Source of the DNA: Streptomyces sp. SW4
GTDB lineage: Bacteria; Actinomycetota; Actinomycetes; Streptomycetales; Streptomycetaceae
Assembly (NCBI GenBank): GCA_003248315.1
Contig: QKWM01000002.1
Coordinates: forward strand, 245,333 to 309,332
Direction: 5' to 3'
Length of the DNA stretch: 64,000 bases
Shown here: piece after piece, positions 18,901 through 29,474 of the stretch
Layout: the number at the start of each line of letters is the position of its first letter
Position numbering within the stretch: position 1 is the first letter of the stretch
Position numbers and translations under genes: made by a program
Notes under the pieces: generated by a model
What the model was told of the DNA's origin: nothing
The model's input: only the letters and a program-made list of their open reading frames with translations
Database searches by the model: none

Positions 18901-21900
18901 CATCTCCACCAGGACCAGCCGGCCGCCGGGTGCGAGCAGCTGCCGTATGTGGTCCAGGGTGCGGGCCAGGTCGCGGGTGGCGTGCAGCACGTTGCTGGCC
19001 ACGACGAGGTCGGCCGAGCCGTCGGCGAAGTCCTGCGCGGCCGGGTTCTTCTCGATGTCCAGCAGCCGGGGCACGATCCGGTCGCCGAAGCGCCGCCGCC
19101 CGTGCTGGAGGAAGGCCGGGGAGACGTCCGTGTAGACGTAGGAGAAGCCGGTGACGCCGCGGGCGTCCAGCGCGGCGAGGGCGGAGGCGGTGGTGCCGCC
19201 GACGCCGGCGCCGATCTCCAGGATGCGGACGCCGGGGCCGGTGCGGGCCGCGGCCTCGGCGAGGGACTCGGCGGCGGCCCGGTTCACCGGGTCGAAGAGC
19301 TGGTTGCCGCTGTAGACGGCGCTGACCGCGCCGAGGTCGCCGCCGGGGAACAGCACGGCGGCGGGCGGCACCTCCCCGCGCAGGACGGGACCGTAGGCCT
19401 CCAGCGTGCGATCCAGGAGGGCGACGTGGCCGTGCAGGTCGGGATGGTCGGCGAGCAGTGCAGCGCGGGTGGCGGCCAGTTCGCCGGGGGTGGGCACCGG
19501 GCGCCCCGCGCGGTCGTGCTCGGCGAGGAGTTCGCGGACAGCGGCCAGCAGCCGCCGGTGCTCGGGTACGGCGCCCAGCAGACGGGCGGCGCTCTCGGCG
19601 TCGCCGCCGGGGCGGGCGGCGAGGGCGGGCGGGAAGCCCAGCTCGCTCATGCGGTGCGCGAGCACGGCGCGGGCGTAGCGGTCGAGCCGGTGCGCGGCGT
19701 CGTCGGGCCGAGGGCCGCGGCGGGCCGTGCGGTGAGCGGGCGCAGGGGTTCGGGGTCGCCCGCGACGGCGACGGTGTGCGGATGGTTGCCGGACATGCCC
19801 GCTTCCAAGGCGGCCACACCCCTTTCCGGTGCGAAGTCGGTGAGGCCGGGGTACTCCCGCCGGACGCGGCCCGCGTAGCGCCGGGCCAGGCCGGTGGCGC
19901 GCCACAGCCCCCAGTCGAAGACACGGACGGCCGGTCCCGCGCCGTCGGCCGCGGCGGCCCGCGTCGCGGTGGCGTAGTGCCCGAGCCAGGCGTTGGCCGC
20001 CGCGTAGTTCAGCCCGCCGACGCTGCCGAAGAGCCCGGCGACGGAGGAGAACAGCACGAGCGCGGCGGGCCGGCCGGACCCGGCGGAGGAGGCGGCCAGC
20101 GCCCGGCGCAGATGGGTCACGGCGGTCACCTTGGTCGCCAGCACCCGGTCGAGGTCGGCGTCGGTCAGTTCCTCCAGGCGGGCGGCGCTGACCGAGCCGA
20201 CGCTGTGCACGACGCCGTCCAGACGCCCGTACAGCTCCTGGCAGTCGGCGAGCAGGCGGGTGACGGCGGCCGGGTCGGTGACGTCGGCGCTGCGGTACCG
20301 GGCCCGGCCGCCCAGCGCGGTGAGTTCGTCGAGCAGGGCGCGGGTGGCGTCGCCGGCGGGCGAGCGGCCGACCAGCAGCAGCCCGGCGCGGTAGCGGCGG
20401 GCGAGGTGGCGGGCGACCTCGGCGCCGATGCCGCCCGCGCCGCCGAACAGCACGTAGCCGCCGCCGTGCGCGAAGCCGGTGCCGTCCGCCGCGGGGGCGG
20501 GGGCGGGCAGGTCGGTGTAGACCTGGCGGTGGCGCAGCCCGTCGCGCAGGGCGACCAGGGGGACGGCGGTCCCGCCGGGTTCGGCGAGCGCGGCGGCCAG
20601 GTCCGCGGGCCCGGCGGCGGGTCCGAGGTCGACGGCGGCGGCCGACAGCGCGGGGCACTCGCGGGGCAGGGTGCGCAGCGCGCCGAGCAGCGCGCCCTGG
20701 AGGGCGGCGCCGGGTGCGGGGGTGCCGCCGTCGGGGCGGCGAGCCCGGTGGTGACCAGGGTGACGGTGGCGGGGCGGGTCCGGGCGGCCAGGTCCCGGCC
20801 GACGGCCAGCAGGGCCCGCAGCCAGCCGCGCAGGGCGGCGACGCCGGCGGGGTCGTCGTGCCAGGCCGACCCGTCGACGAGCAGCGCGACCCGTACCGGC
20901 CCGGTGAGGCCGTCCAGCCGGGCGGCGAACTCCCGGCGGTCCAGCCCGTCCGGGCCCAGCGGGCAGCGCACGGCGCCGGCGGGGGCCGCCGCGGCGAGGC
21001 GGGCGCTGTCCCGGTCGTGCACCAGGACGACGGGCCCCTCTCCCCGCCGCCGCCGGCGGGTTCCGTCCGCCACTCGGGTACGAGCACCCGCACGCCGCCG
21101 CCCTCGTCCGCGCCGCCGCCCCGCGGGGCCGGTACGGCGCCGGCTCCCCCGCCGACACCGGACGCCCCGGCCGACGCAGTCGCGACCGTCGCCGCCCCGG
21201 CCGACGCAGTCGGGACCGTCGCCGCCCCGGCCGACACCGCGCCGACCGGCGTCGTCCCGGCCGGCGCAGTCCCGGCCGGCGCAGTTCCGGCCGTGGTGCG
21301 GTCGCCGGCCGGAAGCCGGGCCCCACGCCGTACACCGGCACGCTGCCGCGTGCGCCGGGGTCGGCGGCCCACGCGGTCGACGGGGTGTCCGGCACGGGGG
21401 CGGCGGGGGCCGCCGGCGGGTGCAGGCGCAGGCCGTTCACGGTCAGGACGACGGTGCCGTCGGGGGCGGTGGCCTCCAGGTCGACGACGGTGCGCGAGGC
21501 ACCCCCGCCGACGCGGTGCACGGTCAGCAGGGCCTCCTCGGGCACCTCTCCCGTCCACTCGATGCGGTCCAGGGCCGCGGCGACCCGGGGCCCGGTCCCC
21601 TCCAGCAGCGCGCAGGAGGTCTGCAGGGCCGCGTCCAGCCAGGCGATCCGGCGGGTGTGCGCCTCCTCGGCCAGCGGCGCGACGATGCGCGCGGTCACCC
21701 GCCCGCCCGTGCGGTGGACGTCGCGCAGCACGCGGTAGACGGGTCCGGTCTCGATGCCGTGCCGGGCCAGGACGGCGGGGAGGTCGACGAGTTCGGTACG
21801 GCCGGTGCCCAGGTCGACCGGGCGCGGCGGCTGGGCGGGCCGGGTGGCCGCGGCGGCACGGGCGCGGACCCGGCCGTCCTGCGCGACGGCGAGGGTCCCG

Positions 21901-24900
21901 CCGTTCTCCTGGACCCGCCGCAGCCGTACGCTGCCGCCCTCGGCCAGCGGCACCGGCGCGAGGAACCGCACGCCGCCCAGCGACACCGGACCGCCGTCGG
22001 CGAGCACGTCGAGGAGGGCCGCCCCGGGGAGGACGGCGGTGCCGGCGACCCGGTGCGCGGCCAGCGGGTCGGTGCCGCGCACGGTGAGCGTGGGCTCGCC
22101 CGCGTCCACGGGCGGCGTGCCGGGCAGCCAGTACGGCCGCCCCTCAAAGGGGTACGGCACCAGCGGTACCCGGCGCGGCAGGCGGCCGCCGGGCCACAGC
22201 TCGGCCCAGTCGGCCGTGGACAGGGTGCCGCCCGCCAGCCAGTCGGCGAGGCGCGGGTCGTCGGGTGCGGGAACGCTCCGCCCGGCGGCCACGTCCCGGG
22301 CCCGGGCGGCCAGTTCGTCCGTGTCGCGTACGAGGAGCAGGGCGCGGTGGGCCAGCGCGCGCCGCCCCGACTGGAGCGTCCAGGCCAGCGCGTCCAGGGC
22401 GGGTGCCCGGCCGGACGCGGCGAGGTCCGCGATCGCGGTGGCGAGCCGGGCGAGCGCGCCGGGCGTCGCCGCGGACAGCGGCACGGCGAACGGCCCGCCG
22501 GCGGAGAGGGCGTGGCCGGAGAGGGCGTGGCCGGAGGGAGCGTGGCCGCGGGAGGCGTCGCTGCGGGCGCCCGAGGTCTCCGGAGCGTTTCCGGGAACGT
22601 CCGGCGCGGCGTCGGGCAGCGGGGGCGCCTCCTCGAGGACGACGTGGGCGTTGCTGCCGCCGAACCCGAACGCGCTGACGGCCGCCCGGCGCGGTGCGCC
22701 GCCCTCCGTCGCCGGCCACGGCACCGGCTGCGCGGCGACGGCGAGGGGGGTCCCGTCCAGGGCGATGTGCGGGTTGAGCCGGGTGAAGCCGGGCGTGCCG
22801 GGGATCAGCCCGTGCCGCAGCGCCTGCACCGCCTTGACCACGCCGGCCAGGCCGGACGCGCCTTCCAGATGACCGATGTTGGCCTTCGCGGAGCCGACCC
22901 AGATCCGCCCGTCGGGGCCCGCGCCGCGGACGGGCAGGCCCTGGGCGTCGTCGGCGAGGACCTCGCGGACGGCGTCCAGTTCGATGGGGTCGCCGAGCGG
23001 GGTGCCGGTGCCGTGGGCCTCCAGGTAGCCCAGGTCGGCGGCGCGCAGCCCGGCCCGGTCGAGCGCGGTGCGGATCAGGCCGCTCTGCGCCCGCGGGTTG
23101 GGCGCGGTGAGCGCGGCGGCGCGGCCACCGTGGTTGACGGCGCTGGCGCGGACCACGGCGAGGACGGGGTCGCCGTCCGCGACGGCCCGGCGCAGCGGCT
23201 TCAGCACCAGCCAGCCCGCGCCCTCTCCGCGGACGAAGCCGTCGGCGCCCTCGTCGAAGACCCGCAGCTCGCCCTGGGGCGACAGCATCCCGGCCTTGCG
23301 GTAGGCGCGGGCGTTGAAGCCGTTGCTGAGCACGTTGGCGGCGCCGGCGAGGGCGATCTCGCAGTCTCCGCGGCGCAGCGCGGCCTCGGCGAGGGCCAGC
23401 GCGGTCAGGGCACCCGAGCAGGCGGTGTCGACGGTGATGCTGGGGCCGGTGAAGTCGTACAGGTGGGAGATTCGGTTGGCGAGGAAGGCGGGGAAGGTGC
23501 CCGTCGTCGCGTAGCCGTCGGCGGCGGCGTCCCGGGCGACGAGCTGTTCGCGGTAGTCGTAGCTGCACGCGGACGCGTACACGCCGACGGGGCGCCCCGC
23601 GAGGTCGTCGGGGTGGAGCCCGGCGTGCTCCAGGGCGTGCCAGCTCAGCTCCAGCAGCGCCCGCTGCTGGGGGTCCATGGACGCCGCCTGGCGGGGGGTC
23701 ACCTCGAAGAAGTCGGCGTCGAAGAGGTCGACGCGGTCCAGCAGTCCCGCCCGGAACCCCTCGGGCACCTCGCCCGCGAGCCGTCCGCCCGGGACCTCCG
23801 TGATCAGGCACCGTCCCTCGGCGAGCAGTTCCCAGAACGCCTCGACGTCGTCGGCACCGGGGACGCGGCACGCCATGCCGATGACGGCGACGACATCGTC
23901 GTCCGGACCGGCCTCCGGGCCCCGCTCCTGCCGGACGGAAGGTGCCGTCACCGGGCGCACGGCCTGCGCGGGGCGGGCTCCGCGAGGGCGGACTCCGCGG
24001 GGCGGGCTCCGCGTGGGCGGGCTCCGCGTGGGCGGTCTCCGCGAGGGCGGGCTCCGCCGGGGCGGGCTCCGCCGGGTCGGTCCCCGCGCCGGCGGGCTCC
24101 GTCGGCGCGGCACCCTCCGGGGTGTACGCGTCCCGTGTCCCCTCGGCGTCCTCCCGGGTGGCGTCGGCGGTGCTCCGGCTCCCTCCGGCGGCAGCGTCGG
24201 CCGCCTCGACGGACGGCAGCTGTGCCGCCAGCGCCCGCAGGGTCGGGTGGCGCCAGACGGCCGTCGCGGGCAGTTCGACGCCGAAGGCGGCGCGGGCCTC
24301 GCGGATCAGCCGCAGGGCCCGCGCGGAGTCCAGTCCCTGTTCACCGAGGGGCGTTCGGGGTCGACGTCGTGCCCGAGGATCCCGGCGGCGAGGGCGGCGA
24401 GCCGGTCCAGCACGGTCCGGCGGGTGTCCGCGGCGCGCGCCGCCGGGCGAGTCGCCCCCTCGGCGTCGGCCACGCCGGACTCCGGAGCCACGCCGGCTTC
24501 CGCGGCCCCGTCGGCCGCGGCGGTCACGCCGGCCGCGGCGGTCATGCCGGCTTCCGGGGCCTCGGCGGCCTCCTGCGGCGCCGCCGCCCGTCCGGCCTCG
24601 GCCAGCGCGTCCGCCACGGCGTCGAGGTAGGCCGCCGCCTCCTGCCCGTTGAGCAGGGTGTGGTCGAAGGCGAGCACCATGCGCCTGACGGGCGTGCCGG
24701 CCGTCTCCTCGACCGCGCCCAGGAAGAGGGTGGCGGCGGCGGGCGGCACCACGACGGGCACGGCGAGGGTCGGGCCCCGGTCGCCGAGGTGGGAGAGGAT
24801 GAGGGTGACGCTGCCGTCGGCCTGCGAGGTCCCTGCCAGGGCGCGCTCGACGGCGTCGGCGTACCGCGCGTCGAAACCGGCCGCGTCCAGCGTGTCCGCC

Positions 24901-26052
24901 TCGCGGACCACGGCGACGGTGAGATCGCCGTCGGGCGTGGCGCACGCGATGCCCAGGTCGACGTGCTCGTACTCGCGCACGGTCCGCTCGGTCAGCCGGC
25001 GGGAGCGCAGCCGGGGCGCACCGGCCGCCGTGCGCGCGGCGACGCGGGCGAACGCCTGGAACGCGGTGGAGAATCCCGGGCCCTGGTGGACCCGCAGCGC
25101 CGCCTGGAGCACGTCCTCGGCGACGGCGCGGGAGACCACGGCGGGCACGACCTGTTCCCGCGAGGCCCGCAGCGCCCGGTTCAGCTCGACCTGCCGCGGC
25201 GACTGCTCGACGTCCACGAAACCGCCGCCCCCGGCGCCCGCCCCGCGGTCCGGCCCCGCACCCGCCACGACCTCCGAACCGGCGCCCGAACCCGAGCCCG
25301 AGCCCGGTCCAAGGCCCTTCACGCCCTCGACGGACCCGACAGACCCGACGGACCCGCCGCCCTCGACGGCCCCGACAGACCCGACGGCCCCGACGGACCC
25401 GCCGCCCTCGACGGCCCCGTCCGCCCGGACGTCCTCGACGGCCTTCTCGCCTTCTCCCCCGAACCCGATCCCGGCCCGCTGGGCCCGGTAGCGCTCCAGG
25501 TCGGCCGGCATGAGGCTGGTCCCGGCCGCCGGGATGGACGGGAGCAGCGCCTCGTCGATGCCGAGCCGCCGGGCGTGGGCGCGGGTGCGCGGAGGTATGC
25601 GCCGGGTTCCGGCGGGCGTCCGTCCGGGCACCCCGCGGACGGAGGCCCGAGCGCGCCGCCGCCCCGCCGGTGCCGGTCCGCACTCCCGACGCCTTCGGCA
25701 CTCCCGGCACTCCCGGCGCTCCCGGCCGCCTCCCTGTGTCCGTCGCCGTCGTCCTCGCCGTCCGCCGGTGCCTGCGCGGCGGGCACGACCCGGGCCACCT
25801 CTCCCCCGATCGGCACGACGTCGCCCTCGGCCACCAGCCACGCGTCGAGCACCCCGGCGACGGAGACTCGATCTCGACCGCCGCCTTGTCGTGCTCCATC
25901 TCGTAGACGACCTCGTCCTTGGCGACCGGGTCGCCGGGCCGTTTCAGGAGCCGGACGATGCGCACCTCGACGATCCCCTCGCCGAGGCGCGGCACGGACA
26001 GCACGGACTGCGTGGGCATCTGCGGTTCCTTCGTCATGCGGGCGGCCTTCAC
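9926..26052 (-). CDS. Hybrid loading E2 – trans-AT PKS – NRPS megasynthase (modules 1, 2 and glycine module)
   Basis: After restoring 16 single-base deletions this reads as one protein of about 5380 residues. The GTG at 26052 overlaps the stop of the E1 gene (GTGA); an ATG at 26037 is an alternative. Approximate domains: lipoyl (8–85, Lys56 in EHDKAAVEIES), E1/E3-binding (150–190), E2 catalytic (284–480), ACP (530–610), KS (710–1140), DH (1324–1545), KR (1854–2090), C-methyltransferase (2240–2420, ILEIGAGVGGTT), ACP (2497–2570), ACP (2597–2680), KS (2750–3170), DH (3330–3590), KR (3840–4035), ACP (4144–4210), condensation (4267–4650, HHMVVDG), adenylation (4684–5165, glycine code) and PCP (5264–5340). 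No AT is present. The order fits isobutyryl, C-methyl/hydroxyl unit, enoyl unit, glycine: the first part of type A streptogramins. The stop at 9926 overlaps the next PKS start. The direct E2–ACP fusion is the most unusual feature. Confidence 0.87.
10040..13260 (-). other. Glycine NRPS module: C-A-PCP
   Basis: The condensation domain has HHMVVDG. Aligning the adenylation core (FDISVLELF, LMQATPAG, ALCGGEAL, NVYGPTEATIW) with GrsA gives a specificity code I read as D-I-L-Q-L-G-V-I-W-K, which matches glycine codes I recall. The PCP carries LGGNSLLL. Glycine at this position agrees with the Gly-derived amide of pristinamycin IIA and virginiamycin M. Confidence 0.82.
10375..10450 (-). repeat. 21-bp tandem repeats between adenylation domain and PCP
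   Basis: A 21-bp unit containing GGCGGACGCAGGCGCCGGC is repeated about four times and encodes VPAPASA. It forms a flexible linker before the PCP. Confidence 0.72.
17990..23930 (-). other. Module 1: KS-DH-KR-cMT-ACP-ACP
   Basis: KS has TACSG, HGTGT and GHLE. The DH keeps HRVAGTAVLP and LDAALQT, but the usual YGP motif reads ETGPVY, missing the tyrosine. The KR is intact (LFGGAGGIGAEVA, FSSVAG, NYAAANAW). The methyltransferase has a normal SAM motif. The expected product (2-methyl-3-hydroxy acyl) needs KR and MT but no dehydration, which agrees with a crippled DH. Tandem ACPs follow (LGIDSLL, LGVDSLL). Confidence 0.82.
21155..21300 (-). repeat. Tandem repeats in the DH1–KR1 linker
   Basis: Units with CCCCGGCCGACGCAGTC and CCCGGCCGGCGCAGT repeat over ~145 bp and encode PTASAGAATV/TAPAG linker repeats. 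Confidence 0.65.
23990..24075 (-). repeat. Tandem repeats in the loading ACP–KS1 linker
   Basis: 15-bp units like GGGCGGGCTCCGCG repeat about six times and encode an Ala-Glu-Pro-rich linker (AEPAHAEPA). Two inferred base deletions lie here. Confidence 0.65.
24200..26052 (-). other. Loading region: lipoyl – E1/E3-binding – E2 acyltransferase – ACP
   Basis: A complete dihydrolipoyl acyltransferase architecture leads the PKS. Seen here: a lipoyl domain with its lysine in EHDKAAVEI; a subunit-binding domain with RIPPRTRAHARRLGIDEALL; and an acyltransferase core with HVDLGIACATPDGDL, ILSHLGDRGP and the catalytic-motif region FDHTLLNGQEAAAYL, where the canonical DHxxxDG aspartate is Asn. About 50 residues later comes an ACP whose serine motif (EQGLDSARALRLI) is restored by one missing C near 24350. 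I infer that isobutyryl moves from lipoyl-Lys to this ACP inside one polypeptide. Frameshift positions (near 25870, 25600, 24350) are inferred from frame changes and conserved motifs. Confidence 0.8.
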
Positions 26053-28023
26053 AGCAGTACGGAGCGGACGGCCGCCACCACGTCGTCCACGGCGGGCAGG
26101 ACCACCCGCTCCAGGTCGGGGTGGAAGGGCACGTGCACGTCCTCGCGGGTGACCAGCCGGGCGGGGCCAGCAGGGAGTAGAACTCCTCGTCGTGGGAGAG
26201 GAGTTCGGTGACGAGCCCGGCGCCGAAGCTGCTGGTGCGGTTGTCCTCCTGGACGACGACGAGCCGCCCGGTGCGGCGCAGCGAGGCGGCGACGGTCTCG
26301 CGGTCGAGCGGGACGAGCCAGCGCAGGTCGACGACCTCGCTGTCGACGCCCTCCGCGGCGAGGACGGCGGCGGCCTCCAGGGCGAGTTCGGTGCCGTTGC
26401 CCCAGGTGACGACGGTGACGTCGGTGCCGGTGCGCAGGGTCCGGGCGCCGCGCGCCGGCCAGGTCCGCTCGGCGGGTTCGCGGCGCCGGCGCATCAGGTG
26501 CTTGGGCAGCAGGACGAGGGTGGGGTCGTCGGCGGTGAACGAGTCGAGGAACGCGGCCTCGGTGTCCTCGGGGTGGAGGGCACGACGACGCGCAGGCCGG
26601 GCAGGTGGGTGAAGAGGCTCTCGTTGCTCTGGCTGTGCCAGATGCCGCCGCCGGGCAGATAGCCGCCCCACGGCGCGTAGATGACGACGGGGCAGGTCCA
26701 GGCGGAGGCGGTGCGCCAGCGCAGGGTGGTCAGCTGGGAGGCGATCTGGTTCCAGGCGGGCCCGGCGAAGTCGACGAACTGCAGCTCGACGACGGGTCGC
26801 AGTCCGGCGGCGGCGAGGCCGACGGCGGCGCCGACGATGGTGGCCTCGGCCAGCGGCGAGTTGGTCATGCGCTCGCCGGCCGCGTCGCCGAGCCCCTTGG
26901 TGAAGCCGAAGACGCCGCCCTTGGGGTCCTCGATGTCCTCGCCGAACAGGACGAGTTCGGGGTGGCGTTCGAGTCCGGTGGCCAGTGCCCGGTTGACGGC
27001 GGCGACCATGGTCCCGCCGCAGGGCCGGGTCGTGGCGGGCCCGGTCTGCTCCCCGGCGGGGCGAAGAGGTGCTCGGTGACGGCCTTCGGGTCGGCGGAGG
27101 GCTCGGCCGCGACACGGTCGTAGATCTCCTCCGTCTCGCGGGCGAGCCGCGCCCGGGTCCGGCTCAGCCAGTCCTCGTCGACCGCGTCCTCGTCCAGCAG
27201 CCGCCGGGCGAAGATCTCGACGGGGTCGCGCATCGCGGCGATGTCCTCGGCGCTGCGGTAGACGCGGTGGTCGTCGGAGGAGGTGTGCGAGTCGAGCCGG
27301 TCCAGCCGGCACCACAGGACGACCGGCCCGCCGCCCGCGCGCAGCGTGCCGACGGCGGACTCGGCGGCGGCGTACACGGCGTCGGGGTCGGAGCCGTCCA
27401 CGGTGCGGGTGCGCGCCTCGGGCAGCAGCCCGAGGGCGTGGGGTGACATGTCGGCGGTGGGCGTGGAGATGCCGTAGCCGTTGTCGGAGACCAGGAAGAG
27501 GACGGGCAGGGCCCTTTCCACCGCGAAGGCGAGTGCCTCGAAGAATTCCCCCTGCCGGGCGGAGGCGTCCCCGATCGAGCAGACGACGATGCCGCTGTTC
27601 TCCTTCAGCCGCGCGGCCCAGGCGGCGCCGACCGCCGGAAGGCACTGGCTTCCGGTGGGGCTGGCGATGGAGAAGACGTTTCCGGCGCGGTGACTGAAAT
27701 GGGCGCTCATGTTGCGGCCCGCCGAATGCGAATCGGCTTTGGCCATGAGGTCCCGGCCTGGGCCTCGGGGTCCATTCCGCGGGCGAGCATCAGCGTGCGG
27801 TCGCGGTAGTGGGGAAGATCAGGTCCTCGGGTCCGAGCAGCTCGCACAGGGCGGCGAGCGCCTCGTGCCCGGCCGAGGAGATGTGGAACCATGCCTCGCC
27901 CTGGCGCAGCACGATGCCCGATCTGCGGTCGCACTCACGGGAGAGCAGCATGAGTTCGAGGAATGCGGTCCGCCGTTCGGCAGGTATCCCCGATATCCGG
28001 GATTCCTTCGTCCGATTCGTCAC
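26049..28023 (-). CDS. Single-chain branched-chain 2-oxoacid dehydrogenase E1 (alpha and beta fused)
   Basis: With five restored bases (near 27815, 27755, 27060, 26570, 26165) this is one frame of exactly 660 codons. The first ~310 residues are E1 alpha, including the thiamine diphosphate motif (CSIGDASARQGEF … SDNGYGIST) and the SSDDHRVY loop. The rest is E1 beta (LVLFGEDIEDPKGGVFGFT, FVDFAGPAWNQI, APWGGYLPGG). No stop appears between the halves in the reconstructed frame. E1 decarboxylates 2-oxo acids, here probably 2-ketoisovalerate, and passes the acyl group to the lipoyl domain of the next protein, whose GTG start overlaps this stop (GTGA). I chose GTG 28023; a later start at the FLELMLLSRE region is possible. 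Fused E1 enzymes exist elsewhere, but streptogramin clusters are usually described with separate subunits. If the 27060 repair is wrong, alpha and beta would be two genes. Confidence 0.83.
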
Positions 28024-28378
28024 GTACGAATCCTGCCGCGCGGCGACCGGGCGAGCATCGCCCGCAATGGCCAATTCCCCGGCCGGCGTTTTCTGGCTCT
28101 CAGGAGGGAGTTCGCGCCAGGGCCCTACGGAGAAATGACCACCCGCCGGCTCGTGGCCCCTCCTCGGGGGATCCGGGGCCGGGGCTTTCCGTCCCCACGA
28201 CGAGCGGGCCCGCGGCCGGACGCGGGGTTGTCCCGTGTCCGGCCGCGGGCCCTTCCCGGAAGGTGTCCGGGGCCGCGCGGTGAACGCCTGCGGGGGGGCG
28301 GGGTTGGCGCCCGCCCGGCCGCGGTGACCCGTGGGTGTGCGGTCCGCGGCGGCGGAGGCTTCGCAGGGGCGGGCGGGG
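28024..28378 (-). promoter_or_regulatory. Leader/promoter region of the E1–PKS operon
   Basis: 355-bp gap without a gene between the SARP stop and the E1 start. The upstream half holds a strong hairpin (28206–28251). The part next to E1 contains the least GC-rich stretch and is the likely promoter of the 28-kb biosynthetic operon. I could not pick convincing -35/-10 boxes. Confidence 0.5.
28206..28251 (-). terminator. Strong hairpin after the SARP gene
   Basis: A 16-bp stem (GGGCCCGCGGCCGGAC paired with GTCCGGCCGCGGGCCC) with a loop of about 14 bases. It sits 130 bp after the SARP stop and before the E1 start. There is no U-tract, as is usual in Streptomyces, so termination is inferred from structure and position. 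Confidence 0.65.
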
Positions 28379-29286
28379 TCAGCCCACCCGGGCCACGGCC
28401 TGGCCGGTGGCCTCGGGGCCGCGGGCGGCGACGGCGGCCGCGGGCCGCGGGTGGCGGCGACGGCCTCGGGACCGCGGGGGGCGACGGTGACCTCGGGGCC
28501 GCGGGGGGCGGCCGTCTCCGGATGGGCCACCAGGATGGAGCGCTGGAGGCGGCTGAGCGCGGCCGACGGCTCCAGCCCCAGTTCGCGTACGAGGGTGGTG
28601 CGCAGCCGCTGGTACACGCTGAGCGCCTCGCCGCGCCGGCCGGAGCGGTGCAGGGCGACCATGAACTGGCCGTGCAGGCTCTCGTGCATGCGGTGCTTGT
28701 TGACCAGGACGGTCAGCTCGGACAGCAGCTCCCGGTGGCGGCCGAGGCGCAGATCGGCCTCGATGCGCTGGTCGAGGGCGCACAGCCGGGACTCCTCCAG
28801 GCGCTTGACCTCGAGCCCGATCCGGCTGCCGGCGGTGACGTCGGCGAGCGCGGAGCCGGTCCACAGCGACAGGGCCTCCCGCAGCCGCCGCGCGGCGGTG
28901 GCGTAGTCGTCGGCGTCCATGGCCCGGTAGCCCGCTCCGGCCTGCCGCTCGAACTCCCGGAAGTCGACCCGGCCGCCGCGGGTGTCCAGGCGGTAGCCGC
29001 CGGGGAGGGTGACCAGGATGTCCTTGGCGGTGACGCCCTTCTCACCGGCCTGGGCCAGTGCCTCGCCGATGAGCTCCCGCAGCTGGAGGACGTAGGTCTG
29101 CAGGGTGGTGCGGGCACTGCGTGGCGGTTCGTCGTCCCACAGTTCCTCGATCAGGGAGGAGACCTGGACCACCCGGTCGGCGTGCAGGGCGAGCAGAGCC
29201 AGCACCTGGCGCGGCTTCGGGGCCGTCGGTGTGATCGAGATGCCGTGCTCGCGCGCCGACAGCGCGCCCAGTACTTCGATGTCCAC
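28379..29286 (-). CDS. SARP-family pathway-specific activator
   Basis: About 302 residues after one restored base near the C-terminus. The N-terminal winged-helix DNA-binding domain (residues 1–95: VLGALSARE, PKPRQVLALLALHADRVV, LIEELWDDEPPRSA, TLQTYVLQLRELIG) is followed by a bacterial transcriptional activation domain (about 100–245, ending VRELGLEPSAALSRLQRSIL). No ATPase domain follows, so this is a small SARP like VmsR or the PapR activators. The GTG at 29286 follows GGGGAGAAGGCA. A receptor-type box lies about 100 bp upstream, suggesting control by the autoregulator receptor at 45.7 kb or its paralogue at 41.5 kb. Likely targets are promoters with 11-bp repeats such as the pipA–snbA gap. 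The C-terminal ~50 residues repeat PRGPE and contain the inferred frameshift, so the exact end is uncertain. Confidence 0.9.
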
Positions 29287-29389
29287 TGCCTTCTCCCCAT
29301 CGATTCCATGCCGGTTGCGTGCAGGTCCGTGCCGCGAGGGCCACCGCTGGGGCGCCTCATGGGCGGCCGACGGCGCTGGCTTGAGTACG

Positions 29390-29419
29390 ATTAAAAAAAC
29401 AGCACAGTCGGTTTGTCAA
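29390..29419 (-). promoter_or_regulatory. Candidate autoregulator-receptor box (ARE) upstream of the SARP gene
   Basis: On the minus strand the box reads ACAAACCGAC, TGTG, CTGTTTTTTT: two half-sites resembling the AAACCG/CGGTTT elements of Streptomyces autoregulator receptors. It lies in an unusually AT-rich island about 104–133 bp before the SARP start. Confidence 0.65.
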
Positions 29420-29474
29420 TGGGAGACGGGGTACGCTCGGCCACATGAGCCGGGCGAGCGCACCCCGAGGCGCG

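Noticed and set aside
19458..26180. Very long open frames on the plus strand opposite the PKS, up to more than 2000 codons
   Set aside because: They are antisense to clear catalytic domains, rich in Gly/Arg/Ala, and lack ribosome sites and family motifs. They are a by-product of very high GC.
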